Below, in pieces: positions 43,088 through 50,616 of a stretch of DNA of 62,326 nucleotides. Made by a program: the position numbers and the translations under genes. Within the stretch, counting starts at the first letter, position 1, and each line of letters begins with the position of its first letter. Below the pieces are notes generated by a model. The model did no database searches, had not been told where the DNA came from, and saw only the letters and a program-made list of their open reading frames with translations. Origin of the DNA: Polyangiaceae bacterium (GTDB taxonomy: Bacteria > Myxococcota_A > Polyangia > Polyangiales > Polyangiaceae); NCBI GenBank assembly GCA_023150915.1, contig JAKLKA010000059.1:1-62326 (forward strand), given 5' to 3'.

Positions 43088-44469
43088 GAGTCGCTGCCCG
43101 GGGTTCGGAGCGACCGCGGCGGGGGAGGCATGATCAAGGTCTTCCGGTTCTCGTCCTCGTCGTCGTCGAAGATCTCGGAGGTGATGTCTTCGGCCAGCTC
43201 TTCGCGAGCGTGATCGAGCTCACGGTTCGTGTCGGCCAATCGATCGGCGAGGACGCCCAAGAACTGCCACAGCAGCTTGACTGCCAGCTGGTGTTCTTTT
43301 CGCAAGATGTCGAAGAAGTCCACCCGGCGGATCATCATCAGCTCGCTGTCGCCCTCGCTGATGACGGTGGCCGAGCGCGGCTGGGCGCGGATCAGCGCCA
43401 TTTCGCCGAAGTGCTCCCCCTGCTTCAACGTGGCGAGCTGGGTGCCCCCGCGCTGCACCTTGACCTGGCCGCCCAGCACGATGAACAGCTCTTCCCCCCG
43501 GTCACCCTCTTTGATCACGCGATCGCCGTTCTTGAACGTCACGACGTCGGTCACCTCTTGAACGCGCAACAGCTCGCGCTCGCCCAGCATGCGGAACAGC
43601 GGCATTCTGGCCAAGATGTCGCGCTTGAGCTGAAGCTTCTGGGCGCGGGTTTCGTCGCGCACCTCGACGTCGCCCACGGTGACGATGATGGCCGTGATGT
43701 TGTCGCCGCCGCCGCGGGTGTTCGCCGCGTCGATCAGGGACTTGACCGAGGCTTCGGCGTCGCGGTTGCTGAGCAGCGTGCCCAGCTCGGCGACCTCGTC
43801 CCCCTCGAAATACATGCTCAGCCCGTCGGTGCAGAGCAAGAAGCGGTCGCCGGCGACCACGTCGACCACCAGCGTGTCGGGCTCGCAATGCTCGTACACG
43901 CCCACCGCGCGGGTGACCGCGTTCTTCTGGGCCAGAAGCTTCTCGGCCTTCTCTTTCGGCAGCTTCTTCTTCTTGATCAGCTCGTTGTAGACGTTGTGAT
44001 CTTCGGTGATCTGCTGAATGCTCCCGTTGCGCAGCAGGTAGCAACGGCTGTCGCCCACATAGGTGACGAACGCCTGGTTGCCGGCCATCAAGAGCGACAC
44101 CAGCGTGGTCCCCATGCCGCGCTTGCTCGAATCTTTCACGGCCTCGCCGTGGACGCGATTCGACGCCCGGTTCACCGCGAACTCGAGCATGTTGATCACG
44201 TCGCGCTTGCTCACGCGATCGGCGCCCGTCTTGCCGGCGATGTAGTCCGAGAGCAGCTCGCCCTCGCGCTTCACCTCTTCGTGGACGGTGCGCACCGCGA
44301 TGGCGCTGGCCACCTCGCCGGCGGCATGGCCGCCCATGCCGTCGCACACCACGTAGAGCGCCAGCTTCTTGTCGACGAGGAAGTTGTCCTCGTTGTGGTC
44401 GCGCTGCCGGCCGACGTCGGTCAACGCTGCGAATTGGGCGACGCCGCTTTCGGTCACGGCGGGCAACAT
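43084..44469 (-). CDS. PP2C-type protein phosphatase fused to a cyclic-nucleotide-binding domain
   Basis: 461 residues. Residues 10-245 are a PP2C phosphatase: DVGRQRDHNEDNF, CDGMGGHAAGE with Asp43, GDSRCYLLR and GGGDNITAIIV, the metal-binding Asp set of the family, acting on phospho-Ser/Thr. Residues about 275-400 are a cAMP/cGMP-binding domain (FKNGDRVIKEGDRGEELFIV, GEHFGEMALI, RSATV), followed by a helical segment and an acidic stretch. The domains suggest dephosphorylation gated by a cyclic nucleotide, or membrane-independent targeting. ATG 44469 is chosen because the upstream 18 codons overlap radC. The Arg of the cAMP pocket is present (PRSATV). Confidence 0.92.
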   Translation of the reverse strand: MLPAVTESGVAQFAALTDVGRQRDHNEDNFLVDKKLALYVVCDGMGGHAAGEVASAIAVRTVHEEVKREGELLSDYIAGKTGADRVSKRDVINMLEFAVNRASNRVHGEAVKDSSKRGMGTTLVSLLMAGNQAFVTYVGDSRCYLLRNGSIQQITEDHNVYNELIKKKKLPKEKAEKLLAQKNAVTRAVGVYEHCEPDTLVVDVVAGDRFLLCTDGLSMYFEGDEVAELGTLLSNRDAEASVKSLIDAANTRGGGDNITAIIVTVGDVEVRDETRAQKLQLKRDILARMPLFRMLGERELLRVQEVTDVVTFKNGDRVIKEGDRGEELFIVLGGQVKVQRGGTQLATLKQGEHFGEMALIRAQPRSATVISEGDSELMMIRRVDFFDILRKEHQLAVKLLWQFLGVLADRLADTNRELDHAREELAEDITSEIFDDDEDENRKTLIMPPPPRSLRTPGSDS

Positions 44470-44479
44470 AGAGCGTCTT

Positions 44480-45151
44480 TCATTCCGATGGAACAGGCGA
44501 GGGTTCGGAGCCTTCGAAAACACTGGCCGCGCCGCCCCGGGCGACGACCACGTGGTCGAGCAGCGGGACCCCCACCACCTCGCAGGCGGCGGAAACGGCC
44601 CGTGTCATCTGCACGTCTTCGGCGCTGGGCGTGGGATCCCCGCTCGGGTGGTTGTGCACCAGCACCACGGCGCTGGCAGCTTCGCGCAGCGCGGGCGAGA
44701 GCAGATCTTTGGGGGTCAGCGCGCAACCATGCGCACCGCCACGGGCCACCCGCAGGGCGGTCTTGAGCGCGTTCCTGCCGTCGAGACAGAGCAGCCAGAC
44801 CTCTTCGTGCTCGAGGTGAGCCAAGCGGGGCGCAGCCCAGCGCTCGACGGCGGCGAAGCTGTCGACCGTCTCGCGCGGCGCGAACGCGCGCGCGGCCTGG
44901 ACGCGCCGGCCGAGCTCGAGGGCAGCGACCAGGCGCAGCGCCCGATCGGTGCGGATCTTGGCGACCGCCGCGATGTCGTGGGCGGACATGCTCGCCAGCC
45001 GATCGAGCGAGCCGGCGTGGTCGAAAAGCCGGGCCGCCGACGTCAGCGTGCCCTCGGTCTTCACGGGGCCGATGAGCAGCGACACCAGCTCGACGTCGCC
45101 GCTCTCGGCGGGCGCCCGGGTCGAGAAGGCCAGGTCGATGGCGAGGTGCAT
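44480..45151 (-). CDS. radC: RadC/UPF0758 family JAMM-domain protein
   Basis: 223 residues. The C-terminal JAB1/MPN-like domain has the metal motif HNHPSGDPTPSAED; before it is the VWLLCLDGRNAL strand. The N-terminal half contains a helix-hairpin-helix-like segment. The family is named for an old DNA-repair assignment that was later disproved; the biochemical activity is unknown. ATG 45151 is preferred over the upstream start at 45238 because the extra residues have no conservation. Eleven bp of spacing precede the phosphatase gene, so they probably share a transcript. Confidence 0.87.
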   Translation of the reverse strand: MHLAIDLAFSTRAPAESGDVELVSLLIGPVKTEGTLTSAARLFDHAGSLDRLASMSAHDIAAVAKIRTDRALRLVAALELGRRVQAARAFAPRETVDSFAAVERWAAPRLAHLEHEEVWLLCLDGRNALKTALRVARGGAHGCALTPKDLLSPALREAASAVVLVHNHPSGDPTPSAEDVQMTRAVSAACEVVGVPLLDHVVVARGGAASVFEGSEPSPVPSE

Positions 45152-45283
45152 GGCGCTTGCCCGAGCACGCTTCGTGCCAGCAGAAAGTCGCGACAATCGC
45201 CGGCACCGGCCCGCACCCGCCAGGGGGTTCGCCAGCACCGGGCCGCGCCGCTCGAAAGAACGCCCGTGGCGAAGCGCCGGCGA

Positions 45284-46036
45284 TCACTCCACGCTGGCCA
45301 CGTCGCCGGGGTCGAGCAGCGCCACGAAAGCGCTCAGGGCGGCATCCACGGCGCTCGCGTCGCGTGAATCGAACGTGACCTTGGTCTTGTAGGTGGCGTC
45401 GAACCACTTGGGGTACGAGCCGACGTCCACACCGGGGTGGGCTTCGACCACCTGGTCGAGCAGCGGCTTGAGCTTGCCTTCGTCCAGGCGCGTCGCGACC
45501 GCCCGGGAGTGGAACGCTGCCGGGCCCTGAAGCCAGGCCCGTACCACGCTCAGCTTCATGCGGAAGATCTGCGGCACCCCCGGCAGCACCCACACGTTCT
45601 TCATCACCACGATCGGCCACTTGTCGTCGGCCGTGGTGGCCAGCTCGGCGCCGTCCGGCACCAGCGCCATGCGCAGGTGGTGCTCGGTGCAACGATCCCC
45701 ATAGGCGGCGCGCAGCATGCCGGCCAGCGAGTCGTCGATCCGCGCTCGCACGCCGAACGCCCGTGCCACACCCTCGATCGTGATGTCGTCGTGGGTGGGC
45801 CCCACGCCGCCGCTGGTGAAGACCACGTCGTGGGCGGCGCTCTCGAGGGCGACCTCGCGCGCGATGGCCTCGAGCTCGTCGGGAATCATCACCACGCGGC
45901 GCAGCGCGATGCCCAGCGCCCGCAGGGTCTTGGCCAGATCCACCAGGTTGGCTTCGTGCACCTTGCCGCTCAAGAGCTCGTTGCCGATGAGCACGGCTGC
46001 GGCGCTCTCGGCGATGCGCGGGGCAGGGGGCTTCAC
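45284..46036 (-). CDS. CinA N-terminal (MoaB-like) domain protein
   Basis: 250 residues with the molybdopterin-binding/MogA-like domain of competence-damage protein CinA: GNELLSGKVHEAN near the start and FTSGGVGPTHDD. The second, NMN-deamidase-like half of full-length CinA is missing; instead there is a C-terminal alpha/beta part. Enzymes of this stand-alone form have been linked to nucleotide or pyridine-ring pyrophosphate hydrolysis (COG1058). GTG 46036 lies 8 bp after xseB. No molybdenum-cofactor genes are near. Confidence 0.85.
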   Translation of the reverse strand: MKPPAPRIAESAAAVLIGNELLSGKVHEANLVDLAKTLRALGIALRRVVMIPDELEAIAREVALESAAHDVVFTSGGVGPTHDDITIEGVARAFGVRARIDDSLAGMLRAAYGDRCTEHHLRMALVPDGAELATTADDKWPIVVMKNVWVLPGVPQIFRMKLSVVRAWLQGPAAFHSRAVATRLDEGKLKPLLDQVVEAHPGVDVGSYPKWFDATYKTKVTFDSRDASAVDAALSAFVALLDPGDVASVE

Positions 46037-46043
46037 GGATCGC

Positions 46044-46313
46044 TCACTCCGTGGGGCGCTCTTGCACCACCGGGTTGCCTTGGTCATCCACGGACAGAAG
46101 CTCTTCTACCCGGCGTTCGGCGTGGTCGAGGCGCGCTTGCGAAGTGCGGGCCAAGCGCACACCTTCCTCGAACAACTCGAGCGAGCGCTCGAGGGCCAGC
46201 TCGCCCGACTCGAGCTGCTCGACGATTTCGCCCAGCCGCCCCAGGGACGTCTCGAAGCTGGGCTCGCCAGCATCGGTGCTCGGGCCGCGTCGCTTCTTGG
46301 GTTCGGGGCTCAT
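46044..46313 (-). CDS. xseB: Exodeoxyribonuclease VII small subunit
   Basis: 89 residues, the family size. It shows SFETSLGRLGEIVEQLESGELALERSLELFEEG with characteristic Leu spacing of a coiled coil that binds the XseA catalytic subunit. No xseA or isoprenoid gene is adjacent, so it is separated from its usual partners. ATG 46313 gives the normal start; an upstream ATG would overlap the HEAT-repeat gene by 40 bp. Confidence 0.9.
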   Translation of the reverse strand: MSPEPKKRRGPSTDAGEPSFETSLGRLGEIVEQLESGELALERSLELFEEGVRLARTSQARLDHAERRVEELLSVDDQGNPVVQERPTE

Positions 46314-46323
46314 GCCGGATCTC

Positions 46324-48417
46324 CTAACGCGCCCCAGCCTGGCGCTCGAGCGCGTCGGCGGCAAGGCGCAGCGAAAGCGGCCCCTCGGGCAGCCCGGTCA
46401 CCAGCACGTGCCCGTCGGGATCGGCCACCACCGGCAGGGCCACGCCGCTCTGCGTGCCGATGCGCGCCTGGGGTGGGTGCCGCTCCGAGCCCCCGCTCTC
46501 GGTCAGGGTGAGCCACAGCGTGGCGCGCCCGTGCGGCAGCGCTGCCAGGCGCACCCCAGCCAGGGCCAGGCGCGCGGCGCTGCGCACGCGCTCGTCTCCG
46601 TCGAGGTCGGCGGCCAGCTTCAGCGTCTCGAGTCGCGAGCGGTCGCGACGGGCGCTGAGCGCGGTGACGACGGCGTGACGGACGTCGGCGTCTTGCTCGA
46701 AGCGATACATCTCGCGCATCAGCCCCACGGCCGAGGGCTCACGGCTGTCGGCCAACCCGAGGGCGATGTGCGCTCGGATCAGCGGATCGCCGCTCTTCGC
46801 GAAGCGCTCGATCTGGGGCCGCTCGGCCTCGGCGTCGCGCGCCGCGAGGGCCTTGGCCGCCACGGCCGCGGCGCCGCCCCCCGACTCGACGAGCCCGAGC
46901 ACGACCGCCGTGGGGACGTGGGAGGCGCTCGACTCGTGCGCAAGGCTCACCGCCAGCGCCGTCTGGGTGAGGGGGTCTTTCTCGGTCGCCAGCCGCTCGG
47001 CAGCCACCACGCCGGTGCGCGGGTCGCGGACCGCGCGGGCGGCGGCCCGCACCACCACCGGATCGGCGCGACCGAGCAGGGTGCGCGCCAGGCTGGGGTC
47101 GCGGCTGGCGATGCCCCACGCGCCCGCGGCGCGATCGGCGGCATCGCCCGAGACGATCAGCGTGCGCAGGGTGGCGTCGAGGTCCGGCACGCGATCACCG
47201 AGCAGCGCCTCGCGGATCACGCTGGCCCGCGCGGCCTGCCGCCGCGTGCCCGGCGCGAGCAGCGCGCGCCCGAGCGCGTCGCGAGCGTCGTCGCCAGGGC
47301 AGGTACCCAGGGCATACGCAGCGGCGCTCGCGTGTCGCGGCGCCTTCAGCTGCTTCTCCAGAAGGGCAATGGCGGCTGGGGTGCCGATCCGACCGATCAC
47401 GCCCAGAAGGCTGGGGGCGCTGCTGGCGTCGGCCTTGGCCAGGCGCTTCTCGAGCACGGGCAGAAGCTCGGGCGTGCGCGCGGTGGGTAGCAGCTCGAGC
47501 GCGGCCTCGGCAGCGTCGGGGTTTTCGAGCAGCGCCGCCAGGGCCCGCCCTGCTTCGGGCGCGCGGGCCACCACCAAGATGTGCGTCGCGGCGACGACCA
47601 GCGGCGTGTCTTTCTTGTGCTTCGAGAGCCACAGCCGAGCAAGCTCCACGGTTTCGAAGTCGCCCAGGCGGGTGAGCGCCAGCGCCGCTCTGCCTTTCAG
47701 GTCGGAAGAGCCGTGCTTGACCCAGCTGCGCAGCGTGGTGAACGCACGCTGATCACCCAGCGCTTCCAGCGCGTCGACCAACGTGCGGGTGGGCGCCCCG
47801 CGGGCCGAGACGAGCGGCTCCAGACTGCGCGGGGGGTGGGCCACGACGGCGCGCGCCGCCGACGCGGCGATGGGGCCTTCTTGACGCAGCGCCTTGCCCA
47901 GGATCTCGAGCGCGTCTTTGTGGCCCGATCGCGCCAGGGCCAACGCGGCCGTGTCGCGGACCAAGGTCTCGCCGGCGTCGTCGGCGCGGCCCGACGTGGC
48001 GCTGGCCATGGCGCGCGCCAGCGCCTGGCGCGGCCCTGGCTCGCTGGCGAACCGAGCCAGCGCGCGGACCACCGTCAGACGATCTTCGAAGCCCTTGGCG
48101 GCCCCGCCCGGCTCGAGGCTCTTCGCCAAGAGCTCGGTGGCTGCGGCGGTGCCGACCGCGCCCAGCCGCTCGAAGCCGCGCACGCGCTCGGCGACTTCCG
48201 CCGACTTGATGGCGCGTGAGGCGCTGGCAATGCCGAGCCGCGCCTTGAATCCGGTGGGCGCGCTGGGGGCTGCCGCCGCGGGCTTCACCGGCTTCGGTGG
48301 CGGGCGCCGCGAAGCCGGACGGCGCACCGGCGTGGCCTTGGGCGGCGCGGCAGCGACCCGCGGCGCGCCGGAGAGCACGGCAGTGGCGATGAGCGCGGCG
48401 GCGAGCCGGAGCTTCAC
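46324..48417 (-). CDS. Secreted HEAT-repeat protein
   Basis: 697 residues. GTG 48417 overlaps the stop of the TSP3 gene as GTGA. Signal peptide (ends PRVAAA), a short Pro/Lys-rich spacer, then a solenoid of HEAT-like helices running from about residue 60 to 620; repeats show the typical ALA-x-LG or ALARSG turns and Asp/Pro breaks every 30-35 residues. The C-terminal 80 residues form a beta-rich Ig-like end. HEAT solenoids are protein-interaction scaffolds; here it should act in the periplasm beside the TSP3 outer-membrane protein encoded upstream. Confidence 0.82.
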   Translation of the reverse strand: MKLRLAAALIATAVLSGAPRVAAAPPKATPVRRPASRRPPPKPVKPAAAAPSAPTGFKARLGIASASRAIKSAEVAERVRGFERLGAVGTAAATELLAKSLEPGGAAKGFEDRLTVVRALARFASEPGPRQALARAMASATSGRADDAGETLVRDTAALALARSGHKDALEILGKALRQEGPIAASAARAVVAHPPRSLEPLVSARGAPTRTLVDALEALGDQRAFTTLRSWVKHGSSDLKGRAALALTRLGDFETVELARLWLSKHKKDTPLVVAATHILVVARAPEAGRALAALLENPDAAEAALELLPTARTPELLPVLEKRLAKADASSAPSLLGVIGRIGTPAAIALLEKQLKAPRHASAAAYALGTCPGDDARDALGRALLAPGTRRQAARASVIREALLGDRVPDLDATLRTLIVSGDAADRAAGAWGIASRDPSLARTLLGRADPVVVRAAARAVRDPRTGVVAAERLATEKDPLTQTALAVSLAHESSASHVPTAVVLGLVESGGGAAAVAAKALAARDAEAERPQIERFAKSGDPLIRAHIALGLADSREPSAVGLMREMYRFEQDADVRHAVVTALSARRDRSRLETLKLAADLDGDERVRSAARLALAGVRLAALPHGRATLWLTLTESGGSERHPPQARIGTQSGVALPVVADPDGHVLVTGLPEGPLSLRLAADALERQAGAR

Positions 48418-50570
48418 GGGGCTTTCTTCGGCGCGGGGGGCGCCTTCGGCGCAGGCGGTTTGGGCGCGGGCGCGGCCTTCGGCGTGGGCGCGGCCTTGGG
48501 CGCGGGCGCGGCCTTGGGTGCGGGCGCGGCCTTCGGCGCGGGCGCGGCCTTGGGCGCGGGCGCGGCCTTGGGAGTGGCCGGTGCCTTCGGCGGCGGCGCG
48601 GTGGTCGGACCCGGCTTCGGGGGAACCAGCGGTTGCATCTTCCGGGCCGGCGCGGCCAGCTCGAGCTTGCCGCTCGTTCCGGCGCCCAACACCAGCACGC
48701 CGTATCCGTTCGCGGCGGCACCCGGCTCGGCCTTGACCGCGCTCCAACCGATGCTTTCGGCCACGTCGTCACGATGGGTGAGCGAGCGCAGCGAGTTCAC
48801 CAGCGCGAAGGACTTGTTCAGCGCCTCTTGCTCGGCCGCCGGGTTCGCGCCGCCGGCGCGGAAGCCGACCAGCGCCACCCAGCTCGGGTTCTTGTTCAGC
48901 TCGCTGGCCAGCGCGCGAATACTGGGCAGCGTCTTGGGATCGATGTCCACGGCATCGGCCTTGCCGGTGAGCTTGGGTGGCACTCGCCAGTTCACCGACT
49001 GGCGATCCCCCTTGGGCTTGAGCTCGAGCAGGGGCTTGCCGGGCTTCGCCGCGTCCACGTCGGGGCAGCCGTCTTCGTCGTCCACGCCGTCGAAGTCCTC
49101 GGCCTGATCCGGGCATTTGTCGGCCGCGTCGTCGTAGGTGTCGCCGTCTTTGTCAGGGCTGGGGCAGCCGTTCAGCTTCGGATCCGAGCGCGACTCGCCC
49201 TTGACCGTCGGGCAGGCGTCCTCTTCGTCTGCCACGCCGTCGCGGTCGTTGTCCGGGTCGGCGCAGCCGTCGTCGTCGGCGAAACCGTCCTTGTCCTCGG
49301 CCTCGTCGGGGCACTTGTCGAGGTTGTCGTCCACGCCGTCGCCGTCCGCGTCTTTCGAAGGACAGCCCACGCCACGCTTGCTCCCGGTCGCCGTGCCGGC
49401 CTCGTTCGGGCAGGCGTCTTGCACATCGACCACCCCGTCGCCGTCGTTGTCGGGCTCGGCGCAGCCGTCGTCGTCCTGGAACTCGTCTTCGTCTTCGCGC
49501 TCGACGGGGCACTTGTCCTCCTCGTCGGGCACGCCGTCGTCGTCGTTGTCGAAGTCCGGGCAGCCGTCCCGATCATCGAAGCCGTCTTTGTCTTCGGCCA
49601 GCTCGGGGCACTCGTCCCGTTCGTCGGCCACACCGTCGCCGTCTTCGTCGTAGAAGCGCGGTGCCCACGACACGCCCAGCACCCCGCGCACGCGCGGGCT
49701 GCCCACGGCCTGGTTGAGCGGCAGCTCGGCGCCGCCGATCAGCGAGACGTCGCCCAGCGCGTAGCGGGCCGACAGCCCCGCCAACGCCGGCGATGCGGGC
49801 GCGCTGCCGAACTCTGGCGACATCGCGATCTGGCCCCGGGCTTCCGCAGTCCAGGTCCAGCGACCGTCTTTGTCGATGCCCAGCGCTTGCGGCCGCAGGC
49901 CCAGGGCCACGCCCCACGGCAGCTCGTGCCCGAAATCTTCCCCCACGTAGGTGCGCTGCTCGCCTCGGACCTTGGCGCCACCGGTGGCCTGCACCGTGAG
50001 CGCAATCAACTTGAGCTCGGCGAGCAGACGCAGCTCTCCGGTCACGGCGCCGTCGGACACGAACGCACGGCTGTCGCCGGTCGGAGCGGTGACCCGTGCC
50101 AGCGCCGCCAGGCCGAACCCGCCCAGGCTGCTGGTCGGAACCAGCGTGGCCTTGAGCCCGAACGCGGCGTCGCCCAGTGCCGTCTGCGGCAGCCGCCCGT
50201 CGCCCAGCTGGGCGCTCACGTCGTCGCCGTTCTGATAGAGCACCGTCGGCAACGTCAGGCTGAGGGCCAGCCGGTCGAGCACGCCGACGGCGGCGACGTA
50301 GTCCAGCGAGAGCTGGTTCTGGAGCGGAACGGCCACCCGGGACCCCGAGGCGTCTTCCAGCCACACGCCGCGGTTGGCGTACGACAGCCAGGCGCCGACG
50401 TTCCAGTCACCCGCGGCGGGCGTCGAGCTCGGCTCGAGGTAGAGCGACCCGGCCGGATCGGCCGGCGGATGGAAGTTGCGCAGGTCGAGCGAAGGCTGCG
50501 GCTCGGCGACGGCCGCGCTTTCGATGACGAGAACACTCGCGAGGAGGGCGAGCCTCTGGCTCGTTCGCAT
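48414..50570 (-). CDS. Outer-membrane protein with thrombospondin type-3 repeats and AP-rich tail
   Basis: 718 residues. Signal peptide 1-22, a barrel-like domain to about residue 270 (strands, WTWTAEARGQIAM), then a calcium-binding thrombospondin type-3 region (about 290-480) with many D-x-D-x-D-G-x-x-D turns such as YDEDGDGVADERDECP, DNDDDGVPDEEDKCP and DADGDGVDDNLDKCP. An OmpA-like PG-binding part with LASELNKNPSWVALVGFRAGG follows, then a tail of about eight AP-x-PKA repeats. This is the architecture of myxobacterial OmpA/TSP3 surface proteins such as gliding or fibril factors. ATG 50570; it lies 46 bp downstream of a Ser/Thr kinase gene. Confidence 0.88.
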   Translation of the reverse strand: MRTSQRLALLASVLVIESAAVAEPQPSLDLRNFHPPADPAGSLYLEPSSTPAAGDWNVGAWLSYANRGVWLEDASGSRVAVPLQNQLSLDYVAAVGVLDRLALSLTLPTVLYQNGDDVSAQLGDGRLPQTALGDAAFGLKATLVPTSSLGGFGLAALARVTAPTGDSRAFVSDGAVTGELRLLAELKLIALTVQATGGAKVRGEQRTYVGEDFGHELPWGVALGLRPQALGIDKDGRWTWTAEARGQIAMSPEFGSAPASPALAGLSARYALGDVSLIGGAELPLNQAVGSPRVRGVLGVSWAPRFYDEDGDGVADERDECPELAEDKDGFDDRDGCPDFDNDDDGVPDEEDKCPVEREDEDEFQDDDGCAEPDNDGDGVVDVQDACPNEAGTATGSKRGVGCPSKDADGDGVDDNLDKCPDEAEDKDGFADDDGCADPDNDRDGVADEEDACPTVKGESRSDPKLNGCPSPDKDGDTYDDAADKCPDQAEDFDGVDDEDGCPDVDAAKPGKPLLELKPKGDRQSVNWRVPPKLTGKADAVDIDPKTLPSIRALASELNKNPSWVALVGFRAGGANPAAEQEALNKSFALVNSLRSLTHRDDVAESIGWSAVKAEPGAAANGYGVLVLGAGTSGKLELAAPARKMQPLVPPKPGPTTAPPPKAPATPKAAPAPKAAPAPKAAPAPKAAPAPKAAPTPKAAPAPKPPAPKAPPAPKKAP

Positions 50571-50616
50571 GGTCGGCAAGACTAGTCTCGGCCCCTGCCG
50601 GAGGCCGAAGAAAAAA

